From assembly GCA_945905745.1 (NCBI GenBank), contig CAMDQF010000033.1, forward strand, positions 1-32,977: a stretch of 32,977 nt of DNA, written 5' to 3'. Position 1 is the stretch's first letter; each line of letters begins with the position of its first letter. This DNA is from Litorilinea aerophila (GTDB taxonomy: Bacteria > Chloroflexota > Anaerolineae > Caldilineales > Caldilineaceae). The notes below the pieces were generated by a model. That model was not told where the DNA came from. It saw only the letters and a program-made list of their open reading frames with translations, and searched no databases. Both the position numbers and the translations under genes were made by a program. This document shows, piece after piece, positions 25,694 to 32,943 of the stretch.

Positions 25694-25873
25694 TTAGCTC
25701 TGCCGCCAGCCACCCCAGCGCGCGCCCAATCCCTGCCGTTCACGCTCGATAAACAGGTCGCGTTCCAATAGCGCCCAAATTTTTTCCGCAATGATGCGCA
25801 GCTCCATCTCTTCCAACTCTTCCACATCCACCCAGCCAGATTCATCTTCGTCGCCACTATTGGATCGCCCCAT
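25694..25873 (-). CDS. Small helical eCIS protein (59 aa) sharing a C-terminal motif with the giant protein
   Basis: The start is ATG 25873, one base after the stop of the second tube gene, with a strong AGGAG upstream inside that gene. The sequence has an acidic N-terminus (SGDEDESGWVDVEELEE), then an amphipathic helix with AEKIWALLERDLFIERERQG, and a short Trp-rich end. The segment AEKI[W/Y]xL(x)nERER recurs at the extreme C-terminus of the 2589-aa protein. I do not recognise a named family with certainty; DUF5908-like proteins occupy a comparable place in eCIS clusters. It may be an adaptor or chaperone that docks on the same partner as the giant's tail. Its place between tube genes supports a structural or assembly role. 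Confidence 0.65.
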   Translation of the reverse strand: MGRSNSGDEDESGWVDVEELEEMELRIIAEKIWALLERDLFIERERQGLGARWGGWRQS

Positions 25874-25874
25874 C

Positions 25875-26438
25875 TTATGCTTCTCCTGTGATGGCGATGA
25901 AGGCGAGGGCCTCGACACTGCCAGTACCGGCTGTCACGGTGCGTTTCACCGATTCAAAGACGAGCGTCACCTCTTCAAAGCCAAAATCGCCGCTCTTTAC
26001 ATCAAATTGGGGGCCGGTGATTTTGGAGGGCCAGGCGTTGGAGAGTTCCCAGCGGATGGCCTCGGTAAAATTGCGATTGTAGGCGACAATCGTGACCGGC
26101 AGACGAGCCGCGGCATACTTTTTGGGGGTGTAGCTGCCCGTATTGACAGACGACCCTTCGTGATCCATAAACCAATCCCACATGGCCGTGTCTGTGGTCA
26201 GAAGCCGTTTCAATGTGATGGGATTCCATTTGATCCGGCCTGGGATCATTTGGGTGACAGCCTGGTATTGCTGGTTGACGTATTTATGTTCGATGTAGGC
26301 TCGCTCGAAATCCAGACCGCTGACATCTATGGCGTGGGCCACAAACTGACCGGCCCCGTTGCCAAATGTCACACTGAACTGGTAGGTGAGCAGCGGCTCC
26401 AGACGCGTGCCGGTGATGCCCAGAGGTGGGTCTGTCAT
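25875..26438 (-). CDS. Second tube-family protein (phage tail region protein)
   Basis: This is a 187-aa protein of the tail-tube superfamily: LLTYQFSVTFGNGAGQFVAHA, the motif SGLDFERAYIEHKYVNQQYQ, then NPITLKRLLTTDTAMWDWFM, and LSNAWPSKITGPQFDVKSGD with FGFEEVTLVFESV. It has a ~20-residue insertion after WDWF and a hydrophobic C-terminal extension (SVEALAFIAITGEA) that the main tube lacks. These differences fit a specialised ring rather than the shaft. It starts at ATG 26438, after a 157-base gap that contains an interspersed repeat, and overlaps the Shine-Dalgarno of the next small gene. Confidence 0.92.
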   Translation of the reverse strand: MTDPPLGITGTRLEPLLTYQFSVTFGNGAGQFVAHAIDVSGLDFERAYIEHKYVNQQYQAVTQMIPGRIKWNPITLKRLLTTDTAMWDWFMDHEGSSVNTGSYTPKKYAAARLPVTIVAYNRNFTEAIRWELSNAWPSKITGPQFDVKSGDFGFEEVTLVFESVKRTVTAGTGSVEALAFIAITGEA

Positions 26439-26460
26439 TGGAGATTCCCCTTACTGCCCT

Positions 26461-26535
26461 GAAAAAAGAACACGGATTTGCACGGATAAACTCTGCGTGA
26501 ATCTCTGGTTTCTGTGAAATCTGCGTCCTATTGGC
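26461..26535 (-). repeat. Diverged inverted copy of the gacgcagat-type interspersed repeat
   Basis: Read on the minus strand this contains ggacgcagatttcacagaa and then tttatccgtgcaaatccgtg, matching the element at 16437-16520 in its two conserved blocks. It lies in the gap between the DUF6760-like gene and the second tube gene. Confidence 0.55.
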
Positions 26536-26595
26536 GGATTGCCAACCGGAACTACCCAATACCCCAATATCTTTGTCTTTTTTGCCAGAACCCAG

Positions 26596-26763
26596 TCACG
26601 AGCGCATGGACTCATTCAGCCTACGGTTGATTCTGGCGATCTGTCGCACCCAAATCTGTCGTTCGCCGTGTTCCATCGCCATCACCTGATCGTGGGGCCA
26701 ATGGAAATGATAGGCGACGTAGGCTACCTCCTCCCGTAGGCGATCCAAGGGGTAGCCGGCTAC
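26596..26763 (-). CDS. DUF6760-like small eCIS protein
   Basis: The core is ~54 residues: AGYPLDRLREEVAYVAYHFH, then WPHDQVMAMEHGERQIWVRQ and IARINRRLNESMRS. I recognise this as the DUF6760 family, regularly found beside tube and assembly genes of eCIS; its function is not established. It is mostly helical, rich in aromatic and charged residues. The start is uncertain. The family-like N-terminus would begin at GTA (26763), where GTAG overlaps the TAG stop of the upstream gene. The only conventional upstream start in frame is GTG 26805, which would add 14 unlikely residues read through the neighbour. A TTG a few codons in is another option. Confidence 0.75.
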   Translation of the reverse strand, partial: VAGYPLDRLREEVAYVAYHFHWPHDQVMAMEHGERQIWVRQIARINRRLNESMRS

Positions 26764-27125
26764 CCCCCCAGATCGGCCAGGTCCACGGCAAATTCGGAAC
26801 CGCACTCTGGGCAGGTGACCTGAATGGTCGTGCGCCCCTCCTCGTTGATGGTACGGTAGAGGGCCTGCAAATAGGCCAGGTCCGCAGCGAAGAGATTTTC
26901 CACGATGCTGGGGGAGATGCTCTCCAGCGTGCCCAGACGGGTGACGACGCGGGCCAGAAGAGTGATGACCAGATAAGCCTGGTTGGTGCGCACCCGCATA
27001 TCGCGCAGGGGGGCAATCTCGTCCATAGCCGTCGCCAGGCGCATCGTGCCCTTTTTATGGACCTTGCCTTCCTGGTCGATATAGCCCATAGGCAGAGTAA
27101 AATCAAACTCGGTTTGGAAACTCAT
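26760..27125 (-). CDS. eCIS tail-assembly protein with CPxCG motif
   Basis: This is a 121-aa protein. I choose ATG 27125 over the adjacent TTG because AAGGAG lies seven bases upstream of it. The sequence runs FDFTLPMGYIDQEGKVHKKG, MRLATAMDEIAPLRDMRVR, AYLVITLLARVVTRLG, then NLFAADLAYLQALY and the terminal VTCPECGSEFAVDL. The Cys pair suggests half a zinc ribbon. This family (phage tail assembly protein / gp51-like by context) is a standard member of eCIS clusters next to the tube genes. A chaperone-like role in hub or tube assembly is assumed, not shown. A good promoter precedes it. Confidence 0.82.
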   Translation of the reverse strand: MSFQTEFDFTLPMGYIDQEGKVHKKGTMRLATAMDEIAPLRDMRVRTNQAYLVITLLARVVTRLGTLESISPSIVENLFAADLAYLQALYRTINEEGRTTIQVTCPECGSEFAVDLADLGG

Positions 27126-27212
27126 CAACGAACTCCTTGTTCGTGGAATCGAATAGCGATTTTTCCGGGAAGCTGCGTATTCCGCAGCAAATCTATTGCT
27201 AGGCGCAGAAGA

Positions 27213-27241
27213 AGTATAACGCCAACCTCATAAGTGGGCAA
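27213..27241 (-). promoter_or_regulatory. Probable promoter for the assembly/baseplate genes
   Basis: On the minus strand TTGCCC (27241-27236), 17 bases, then TATACT (27218-27213) resemble -35 and -10 boxes. A start near 27206 gives a leader of ~80 bases that contains a small hairpin (gctgcg/cgcagc near 27172-27188). It directly follows the terminator behind the tube gene, as expected for a new transcript. Confidence 0.55.
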
Positions 27242-27289
27242 CTGGGAAGCGGCGGATCTGTTTCGTCGTCGGCCACGATGGGTACGATC

Positions 27290-27327
27290 AAAAAAGAGTC
27301 CGGGAAGCTTGGCTCCCCGGACTCTTT
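27290..27327 (-). terminator. Intrinsic terminator after the main tube gene
   Basis: The arms aaagagtccggg (27293-27304) and cccggactcttt (27316-27327) are a perfect 12-bp stem with an 11-base loop. On the minus strand the stem is followed by six T residues in all. It begins about ten bases after the tube gene's stop at 27338. Confidence 0.9.
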
Positions 27328-27337
27328 ACAGCCGGAA

Positions 27338-27832
27338 TTATTTTTCCCGGTAGAAGCCTTCGTGGACGAGGGTCACCTCTTCCACGCCGAAGTCGTTACC
27401 GCTCGAAGACAGGTCCGGGCCGCTGACTTTGGAGGGCCAGGCGTTGTAGAAGTTCCAACGGGAGACTTCGCGGAAGTTGCGGTCATACATAATAATCGAG
27501 CAATTCTTGCGGATGGACTTGAAATCGCCGCGCTCCACATCGGCCCGCCAATCCCAAATTTGCATATCGGCAGTGATGCCACGTTTGAGGGTCACATCGT
27601 TGTACTTGATGATACCGGGCGCTTTGAATACGAAGGACTTGCCATTTTTGTTGACAAGCTGAGATTCCACAATGTCGTGCTCCGAACCGATACCGCTGCA
27701 ATCCGAGAAATAGCCTTCCAGGACGCCGTCGATCTCCAACCCGAAGTTGAATACAATCAGGGGATCGTCAGTAATCCCCGCGCCTTTACCAGTACGAGTA
27801 GCATCTGGTACCAATGGGGCTTCTGTTGCCAT
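27338..27832 (-). CDS. Main tail tube protein
   Basis: This is a 164-aa protein of the T4 gp19 / Afp1 tube family: PLIVFNFGLEIDGVLEGYFS, DCSGIGSEHDIVE, IIKYNDVTLKRGITADMQIW and WNFYNAWPSKVSGPDLSSSG, ending VEEVTLVHEGFYREK. All family motifs and length are normal. It stacks as hexamer rings to form the inner conduit. The start is ATG 27832, with AAAGGAG upstream. It follows the sheath gene after 43 bases and ends at a strong terminator, so sheath and tube can be made at high level separately from baseplate genes. Confidence 0.95.
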   Translation of the reverse strand: MATEAPLVPDATRTGKGAGITDDPLIVFNFGLEIDGVLEGYFSDCSGIGSEHDIVESQLVNKNGKSFVFKAPGIIKYNDVTLKRGITADMQIWDWRADVERGDFKSIRKNCSIIMYDRNFREVSRWNFYNAWPSKVSGPDLSSSGNDFGVEEVTLVHEGFYREK

Positions 27833-27875
27833 AGTGTTAATTCTCCTTTATCAAAAAAATTGAAGATGAAGTCGC

Positions 27876-29495
27876 TTACGCGTTCAGTTCTGGATTCCAC
27901 TGGCTAATGCGGAAGATGACAAACTCGGCCGGCTTGACCGGGGCAATGCCCACTTCAACCACCACCCGGCCCAGGTCCCGGCTCTCCGGTGGATTGGTCT
28001 GTTCGTCACACTTCACATAGAAAGCCTGGGATGGAGATGCCCCATAGAGAGCGCCTGCGTTCCATTGGGTGGTGAGGAAAGACCCCACATCCCGGCGAAT
28101 CTTCCCCCACAGCCGGGGATCGTTCGGCTCAAAGACGGTCCACTGGGTGCTGTTCTCGATGGTCGTCTCGATCATATTGAAGAGACGGCGCACAGAAACA
28201 TAGCGCCAGAGTGCGTTGCTGGTCAGGGTACGCGCGCCCCAGATCCGAATGCCCATCCCGGCGAAAGAGCGGATGCAGTTGACGCCGATGGGGTTCAGGA
28301 TATCCTGCTCACCTTTGGTCACGCCATAGGCCAAACCAGTCGTGCCCATCACCACTTCATTGGCCGGGGCCTTGTGGACACCCCGGGTATTGTCCGTGCG
28401 TGCCCAGACGCCCGCCATAAAGCCAGACGGAGGCATATGGATGGATTTATCGGTGGAGAGATCCATCACTTCGATCCAGGGGTAATACATCACCGCATAG
28501 GCGCTGTCGAAGCCGGTGATATCTTGCCGCCAAGCTTTGACTTCCTGGGGGTTGAGATTGGGCGGTGTGTCCAGAATCGCCATCCGATCACCCAGGCGCT
28601 CGCAATGGCCTACCAGTGCGGTCTGCACAGCCTTGACCATCTTCAGGTCCAGCTTTTCGCCGGGCATCGTCGTCATCAGGTCGGGCACACAGATGATGCG
28701 GGCGTCGTCCAACACTTCCAGCCCCTCTACACCCGTACGCGCGGCCACATCGCCCCGGAATTCGCTGGGGGTTGGCGCAGCCAACAGTTTCTGTTCAATG
28801 GAAAGCGACTGCTGCTGCTCGGTGGGCCAGAGTTCGGCCAACGAGCGGGACTGGTCCGGGATCACGATGTCGATCAGTTCGGAGGCTTTGTTGCTGCGAT
28901 AGGCAACCCGCACCTGGCGCCCGGCCTCCGCGCTCTCGGTCTCTTCCAGCCGCACTTCCTTGCGCACATCCTTCACCTGCCAGTCACCGGCGTTGGTGCG
29001 CTTCTCGATGATCACATCAAAAGGCTTCAGATTGTCGGTGCCTTCTGCTTCATCGGCTATGCCACCGGCCCCATTCGCCGAAGTAGCAATGCGCACCCGG
29101 TAGTCCATGCCCCCCAGACCCGACTTGCGGGAACGGGCAATCAGGGCCGGTTCGCTGTTCCCGTTGAGCAGACCTGCCTGGGCGGGCGGAATCTGGCGCA
29201 GACTGACAATGTAGCACTTGGAACCGCCGTTGGCGAAGAAGCCTTGCACGGCCAGGGGCAGATAGGCACCATCCACCAGACCACCAAATTTCTGGGAATA
29301 CTGAATCCAGTTGGTGATATAGGTCGGTTGATTGGTCAGATCGGTGACGATCTGCTCCCCATCCACCGTCCGCACATCCTCCGCCTTTTCGGTAAACCCG
29401 ACAAAGACAGCTGTAGAGGTGTTGGTCGCCTCGATCGGACGCGGGCCGGTGTTTACTTCTTCAACATAGACACCTGGTGAAAGATATTCAGGTAT
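27876..29495 (-). CDS. Contractile tail sheath protein (start at apparent ATA)
   Basis: This is a 539-aa protein if begun at 29495. The expected sheath N-terminus (PEYLSPGVYVEEVNTGPRPI) is present, followed by STAVFVGFTEKA. The C-terminal domain carries the usual EVGIAPVKPAEFVIFRISQW. Middle parts include MTTMPGEKLDLKMVKAVQTA and GIRIWGARTLTSNALWRYVS, typical of eCIS/phage sheaths. The codon at the expected Met is ATA. Between the in-frame stop upstream and the first GTG (29375) there is no ATG, GTG or TTG, while AAGGA lies eight bases before the ATA. Starting at 29375 would remove ~40 conserved residues needed for inter-subunit handshakes. Sheath identity is certain, the start unusual. Confidence 0.93.
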   Translation of the reverse strand: MPEYLSPGVYVEEVNTGPRPIEATNTSTAVFVGFTEKAEDVRTVDGEQIVTDLTNQPTYITNWIQYSQKFGGLVDGAYLPLAVQGFFANGGSKCYIVSLRQIPPAQAGLLNGNSEPALIARSRKSGLGGMDYRVRIATSANGAGGIADEAEGTDNLKPFDVIIEKRTNAGDWQVKDVRKEVRLEETESAEAGRQVRVAYRSNKASELIDIVIPDQSRSLAELWPTEQQQSLSIEQKLLAAPTPSEFRGDVAARTGVEGLEVLDDARIICVPDLMTTMPGEKLDLKMVKAVQTALVGHCERLGDRMAILDTPPNLNPQEVKAWRQDITGFDSAYAVMYYPWIEVMDLSTDKSIHMPPSGFMAGVWARTDNTRGVHKAPANEVVMGTTGLAYGVTKGEQDILNPIGVNCIRSFAGMGIRIWGARTLTSNALWRYVSVRRLFNMIETTIENSTQWTVFEPNDPRLWGKIRRDVGSFLTTQWNAGALYGASPSQAFYVKCDEQTNPPESRDLGRVVVEVGIAPVKPAEFVIFRISQWNPELNA

Positions 29496-29615
29496 TGCTT
29501 TTTCCTTTCTGCAGATTGGATTGTCGAAAACAGATAGTAGAGTTCAGGTATTGGTGGTACAGCGGTAATCAGTGAGCAGTTATCAGTGAGACCATCACCA
29601 GTCGCTATTCACTGG

Positions 29616-30482
29616 TTATTCTTGAATGTCATAATCACCGGAAGGAACGGTAATCAGATGACGGACAGGTAGTTCGCTTCCTCGGCTTACTTCCAGTGTG
29701 TAGGCTCCTTCCCGCAGATCGCCGACCACAAATGTGCCGTCTGCGGCTACAGGCACATCCCGTTCTAGTTCGAGCACCGATAGATGAATGTTTTGCAAAG
29801 AGGTAAACTGCAAACGCCCCCCAATCGTCCAGCGTTTCTCCGCCTCTGGCAAGTCGATCTCCCCACCAGCCCCATCGGGGAGACGCTGATTCTGCTGTCG
29901 GAGGGAGCTAACGACCATATCCTCCACCCGCAGCTCGCGTACCCGCACCAGAGGCACAGTAATTGGCAGGTGGGGGTCCATCGTCAGCGTCACCATGCAG
30001 TTCAGACAGGGGCGCAGTTCATTGTCCATTACCCCCCAAAGATCAGGCGGGTTGAAGGTCGTGTCGTATTGGGCCACACTCAGCGCTACCGGACGGGGCT
30101 GGCGGCGCAAAGATGCGGGCAAAAAGGATTCTGGAATCTCCCGGTGTCGCAGGAAGGCGAGAAGTGTACGGGCCAACAAGCGGTGTTCATCATCCGGCTC
30201 GGAGGCCCAGGCCGTAATCATATAGTGCAGGTCCACCCTGGCTTCAGGCCGCTGCAAAGCTGTCTGCCGCCGATCCGGGTGTGGCTGCTGGCGCTGGGTA
30301 TAGCTCTGGCGTAGCTGGGCATTTTCCCGCACGTCGTGCAGAAAAATGTTCAGGGTGGGCCGATTCAGCCGGGCCGACCACTCCCGCCGGGGCTGGTCAA
30401 AAGCAATTTCGATTTCGTTGCCGCGGATGGGAATCTCTTCGATGAGCAGCCGCCGCAGAGTCTCGTCGATTTCGTCAAACAT
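29616..30482 (-). CDS. Pvc16-like tail terminator (DUF4255)
   Basis: This is a 288-aa protein. The N-terminal ~190 residues match the Pvc16 N-terminal / DUF4255 family: FDEIDETLRRLLIEEIPIRG, RPTLNIFLHDVRENAQLRQ, DLHYMITAWASEPDDEHRLL and LARTLLAFLRHREIPE. Afp16-type proteins cap the distal end of the tube and sheath and set particle length. Residues ~215-285 form a strand-rich extension (LSVLELERDVPVAADGTFVV, GDLREGAYTLEVSRG) like a carboxypeptidase-regulatory or Ig-like domain; some eCIS versions have this. It begins at ATG 30482 and is followed by a 120-base gap before the sheath. Confidence 0.9.
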   Translation of the reverse strand: MFDEIDETLRRLLIEEIPIRGNEIEIAFDQPRREWSARLNRPTLNIFLHDVRENAQLRQSYTQRQQPHPDRRQTALQRPEARVDLHYMITAWASEPDDEHRLLARTLLAFLRHREIPESFLPASLRRQPRPVALSVAQYDTTFNPPDLWGVMDNELRPCLNCMVTLTMDPHLPITVPLVRVRELRVEDMVVSSLRQQNQRLPDGAGGEIDLPEAEKRWTIGGRLQFTSLQNIHLSVLELERDVPVAADGTFVVGDLREGAYTLEVSRGSELPVRHLITVPSGDYDIQE

Positions 30483-30487
30483 TGCGA

Positions 30488-30515
30488 GTGACAGGTGGCA
30501 GGTGACAGGTGGCAG
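30488..30515. repeat. Two tandem 14-bp repeats (gtgacaggtggcag)
   Basis: Exact copies at 30488-30501 and 30502-30515 lie immediately upstream of the cap gene's start. The rest of this gap (to 30569) holds ttcactattcaccattcgc-like strings. It probably belongs to the same intergenic repeat type as 9687-9726 and may affect spacing of the cap gene's leader. Confidence 0.75.
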
Positions 30516-30569
30516 GTCTTCGCTGGCGATTCATTAGCAACTCACTATTCACTATTCACCATTCGCTGT

Positions 30570-32711
30570 TCAATAGGTCAAGTCCAAATCCGAAACCAAC
30601 CGCCCCATCTTTTGCAGCTCACGCCGGGTTCCGTGTAGCAGATGATCCATTGTCACTTTGCCCCCGTTGGAGGCAGCCAAATAGGCGGCACTGACAATAA
30701 TATTACGGATATTGCCCCCAGCCAGTTTGAAGCGGCTGGCAAAGAGCCCCAGATCAATATCCGCCACCTGGGGCAGGTCTACAGGGAAGAGGGTCTGCCA
30801 AATGCGCATGCGGTCGTATTCGTCGGGGAAGGGGAAATCCACAATGAATTGCATACGCCGGGTAAAGGCTTCGTCCATATTGGCCCGCAGATTGGTGGCC
30901 AAAATCGTCACCCCGTCGTACTGCTCCATCCGTTGCAGCAGATAACTGACCTCCATATTGGCATAGCGGTCGTGGGAATCCTTCACCTCTGAACGCTTGC
31001 CAAAGATGGCGTCGGCCTCGTCGAAGAAGAGAACGGCGCTGCTGCTCTGGGCTTCGTCGAAGATACGTCCCAGGTTTTTCTCTGTCTCGCCAATAAACTT
31101 GCTCACTACAGTGGACAGGTCCAGCTTGTAGAGGTCCAGCCCCAGATCGCTGGTAATCACTTCGGCGGCCATTGTTTTGCCCGTGCCAGGAGGGCCAGCA
31201 AAGAGGACAGTCACCCCGGCGCTGGTCTTGAGCTTGCGCCCCACACCCCACTCCTCCATTACCACCCCCCGGCCCTTGACCATCTGTACCAGCTCCTGCA
31301 ACATCTCCTTCTGGTCGTTGGGCACAATCAGATCATCCCAGCCATAGCGGGGTTCGATTTTCTGGGCCAGACCCGAAAGGTTCGGGCTGGAGTGGGCACG
31401 GGCTGCGGTGATCAGGTCCCGGCGCTGGATCACATCACCCCGTTGCAGAGCATAATCCCGGGCCGTGGCAACCGAATCCTGAATCTGGCGGCTGGTCAAA
31501 GCGAATTGGCTGGCAATGGGCTGGGCCTCCACGTCTTCGGCCATTGGGAAATTGATATTTTTCAGATAATATTGCCAAAATTCCAGCCGTCGGCGGTAGG
31601 TGGGCCGCTCCAAGGTGACCCGTAGTATAGAATCGGGGCGTTCGATGCCGTGGCTATGCCACATTTTTTCGCTGCTCACGACAATCGGACAATTGGCCCC
31701 GAAAAGCAGTTTCACCAGATCCGGTGCAGGTGGGCCACTGCTCAGGCAGACATCCCAGCCCTGAACAAAGAGTGCGGAGCCAGTCAGCCGGGCGTCGCGT
31801 ATGACAGTAGAAAGTGCTTCGCTGTTGGGCACACCAGCGGCGGCAGACAACTCAATATCAAAAGTCATCAGCGGAAGATCGGAAGATGCGGCCAACAGCT
31901 TAGCGGTGGCGATCTGGATACCCATATCCGGGCCGTGAAAAAGGGCTACCGTTTGCCCATTGAGGCCCTCAATGACGGAGGTCCAGCTTTCGGCTGCCAG
32001 CAAGCGGTCTTCTTCGCTCGGTTCGTCCGGAAAGAGTTCAATGAAATGTTGAAGACGAATATCTGGCTCGTACTGGCCCAGCAACCAAGCCACCACACAC
32101 TCATCCGCCACCAATTGGCGGGAGAGGAGCGGGCCGGGATCGTCCCGTTCACCTGTGGTGCGCACCAATCGGTTGTGAATCAGCCGATTGTTCTTCAAAA
32201 AAGCAGGCAAAAAACGCAGACGCTCATCGAAATCGCCCATCATCACCTGCAAAATCGTATTCACAGTGGGCCGACGCAGGGTGATATCGTCTTGAATATA
32301 GCCGAATATCCGTTCGTAGCGCAGCTCCAGCGAAGGGGCCAGGCAGATGAGAAAGGCGTCGTACTCGAAGGCATTGAGTTCAAAGGCTGTGGCCAGTTGG
32401 ACCAGGCGAGGTGTGATTCCCTGTTCGTCCGCAGCTTCCAGGGCTGTCGAGACAGCGTCTTCAGCCTGGCCATAGAGGGCATCAAACGTGGGAAAGCGTT
32501 CTTCAGCGTCATCAGCCGGCTGCTTCGCAAAGAGATGGTCAATCTCACCAGAAGATACAACCAGTCCAGCCATCTGATCATCCCGGCTGCGGGTGGCACC
32601 TATTTCAGCGATCACCTTTTGCAGCAGCACGTCCAAACGCGCCAAGTCTGCCTGGAGAAAGCGATGGCTGTAATAGAGTTCAGTTTCCGATGCGGGAGAC
32701 ATCACAGCCAT
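30570..32711 (-). CDS. AAA+ ATPase, eCIS type (first copy, Afp15-like)
   Basis: This is a 713-aa protein, starting at ATG 32711 (an ATG three codons in is also possible). The N-terminal ~430 residues are the variable Afp15-type region (SPASETELYYSHRFLQADLA). The AAA+ module follows: Walker A GPPGTGKT at 506-513, Walker B VLFFDEAD ending near 567, the same FGKRSEVKDSHDRYAN stretch as the second ATPase, sensor LATNLRANMDEAFTRRMQF and lid LAGGNIRNIIVSAAYLAA. Afp15 is required for assembly of stable particles; the ATPase acts in the cytoplasm of the producer. It opens the cluster, 87 bases ahead of the cap gene. Confidence 0.92.
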   Translation of the reverse strand: MAVMSPASETELYYSHRFLQADLARLDVLLQKVIAEIGATRSRDDQMAGLVVSSGEIDHLFAKQPADDAEERFPTFDALYGQAEDAVSTALEAADEQGITPRLVQLATAFELNAFEYDAFLICLAPSLELRYERIFGYIQDDITLRRPTVNTILQVMMGDFDERLRFLPAFLKNNRLIHNRLVRTTGERDDPGPLLSRQLVADECVVAWLLGQYEPDIRLQHFIELFPDEPSEEDRLLAAESWTSVIEGLNGQTVALFHGPDMGIQIATAKLLAASSDLPLMTFDIELSAAAGVPNSEALSTVIRDARLTGSALFVQGWDVCLSSGPPAPDLVKLLFGANCPIVVSSEKMWHSHGIERPDSILRVTLERPTYRRRLEFWQYYLKNINFPMAEDVEAQPIASQFALTSRQIQDSVATARDYALQRGDVIQRRDLITAARAHSSPNLSGLAQKIEPRYGWDDLIVPNDQKEMLQELVQMVKGRGVVMEEWGVGRKLKTSAGVTVLFAGPPGTGKTMAAEVITSDLGLDLYKLDLSTVVSKFIGETEKNLGRIFDEAQSSSAVLFFDEADAIFGKRSEVKDSHDRYANMEVSYLLQRMEQYDGVTILATNLRANMDEAFTRRMQFIVDFPFPDEYDRMRIWQTLFPVDLPQVADIDLGLFASRFKLAGGNIRNIIVSAAYLAASNGGKVTMDHLLHGTRRELQKMGRLVSDLDLTY

Positions 32712-32739
32712 GCGGGAAGAATTCCAAATGTCAATGAGA

Positions 32740-32943
32740 TCAGCAGGAGATGGATTGGCGTTGCATCAAAGAATGTGGACAGCATACCCCGATTCCCTTC
32801 GCAAAGTCTTCGCAAACGGCCAAAACCAGAGAAGCCGATTGCAGGCGTACCACAAAATTCTTCGCAAATTCTTCGGCAATTACGAGGCGACCAGCGGCGG
32901 GGACAGAAAGCTCGAAAAAATCCGAGGCAGAAGAAGATTGCAT
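32740..32943 (-). CDS. Doubtful short reading frame upstream of the cluster
   Basis: A 67-codon frame (MQSSSASDFFELSVPAAGRL) is open from before 32943, possibly from beyond the window. It contains two FAK repeats (EEFAKNF, EDFAKGI) caused by the DNA repeats at 32797-32816 and 32860-32879. I recognise no family. It may be the tail of an upstream gene or just leader DNA. Confidence 0.2.
   Translation of the reverse strand: MQSSSASDFFELSVPAAGRLVIAEEFAKNFVVRLQSASLVLAVCEDFAKGIGVCCPHSLMQRQSISC
32797..32879. promoter_or_regulatory. Paired cttcgcaaa-type direct repeats upstream of the cluster
   Basis: The 20-mers at 32797-32816 (cttcgcaaagtcttcgcaaa) and 32860-32879 (cttcgcaaattcttcggcaa) match at 17 of 20 bases and are 63 bases apart, about six helical turns. 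Each 20-mer is itself a double cttcg(c)aaa. They lie 85-170 bases upstream of the first gene. This fits binding sites for a regulator of the whole cluster, although a coding explanation is possible. Confidence 0.35.

Noticed and set aside
28065-29480. A 471-codon plus-strand frame opposite the sheath
   Set aside because: Sheath motifs on the minus strand are decisive. The plus frame is His/Gly-rich shadow sequence.
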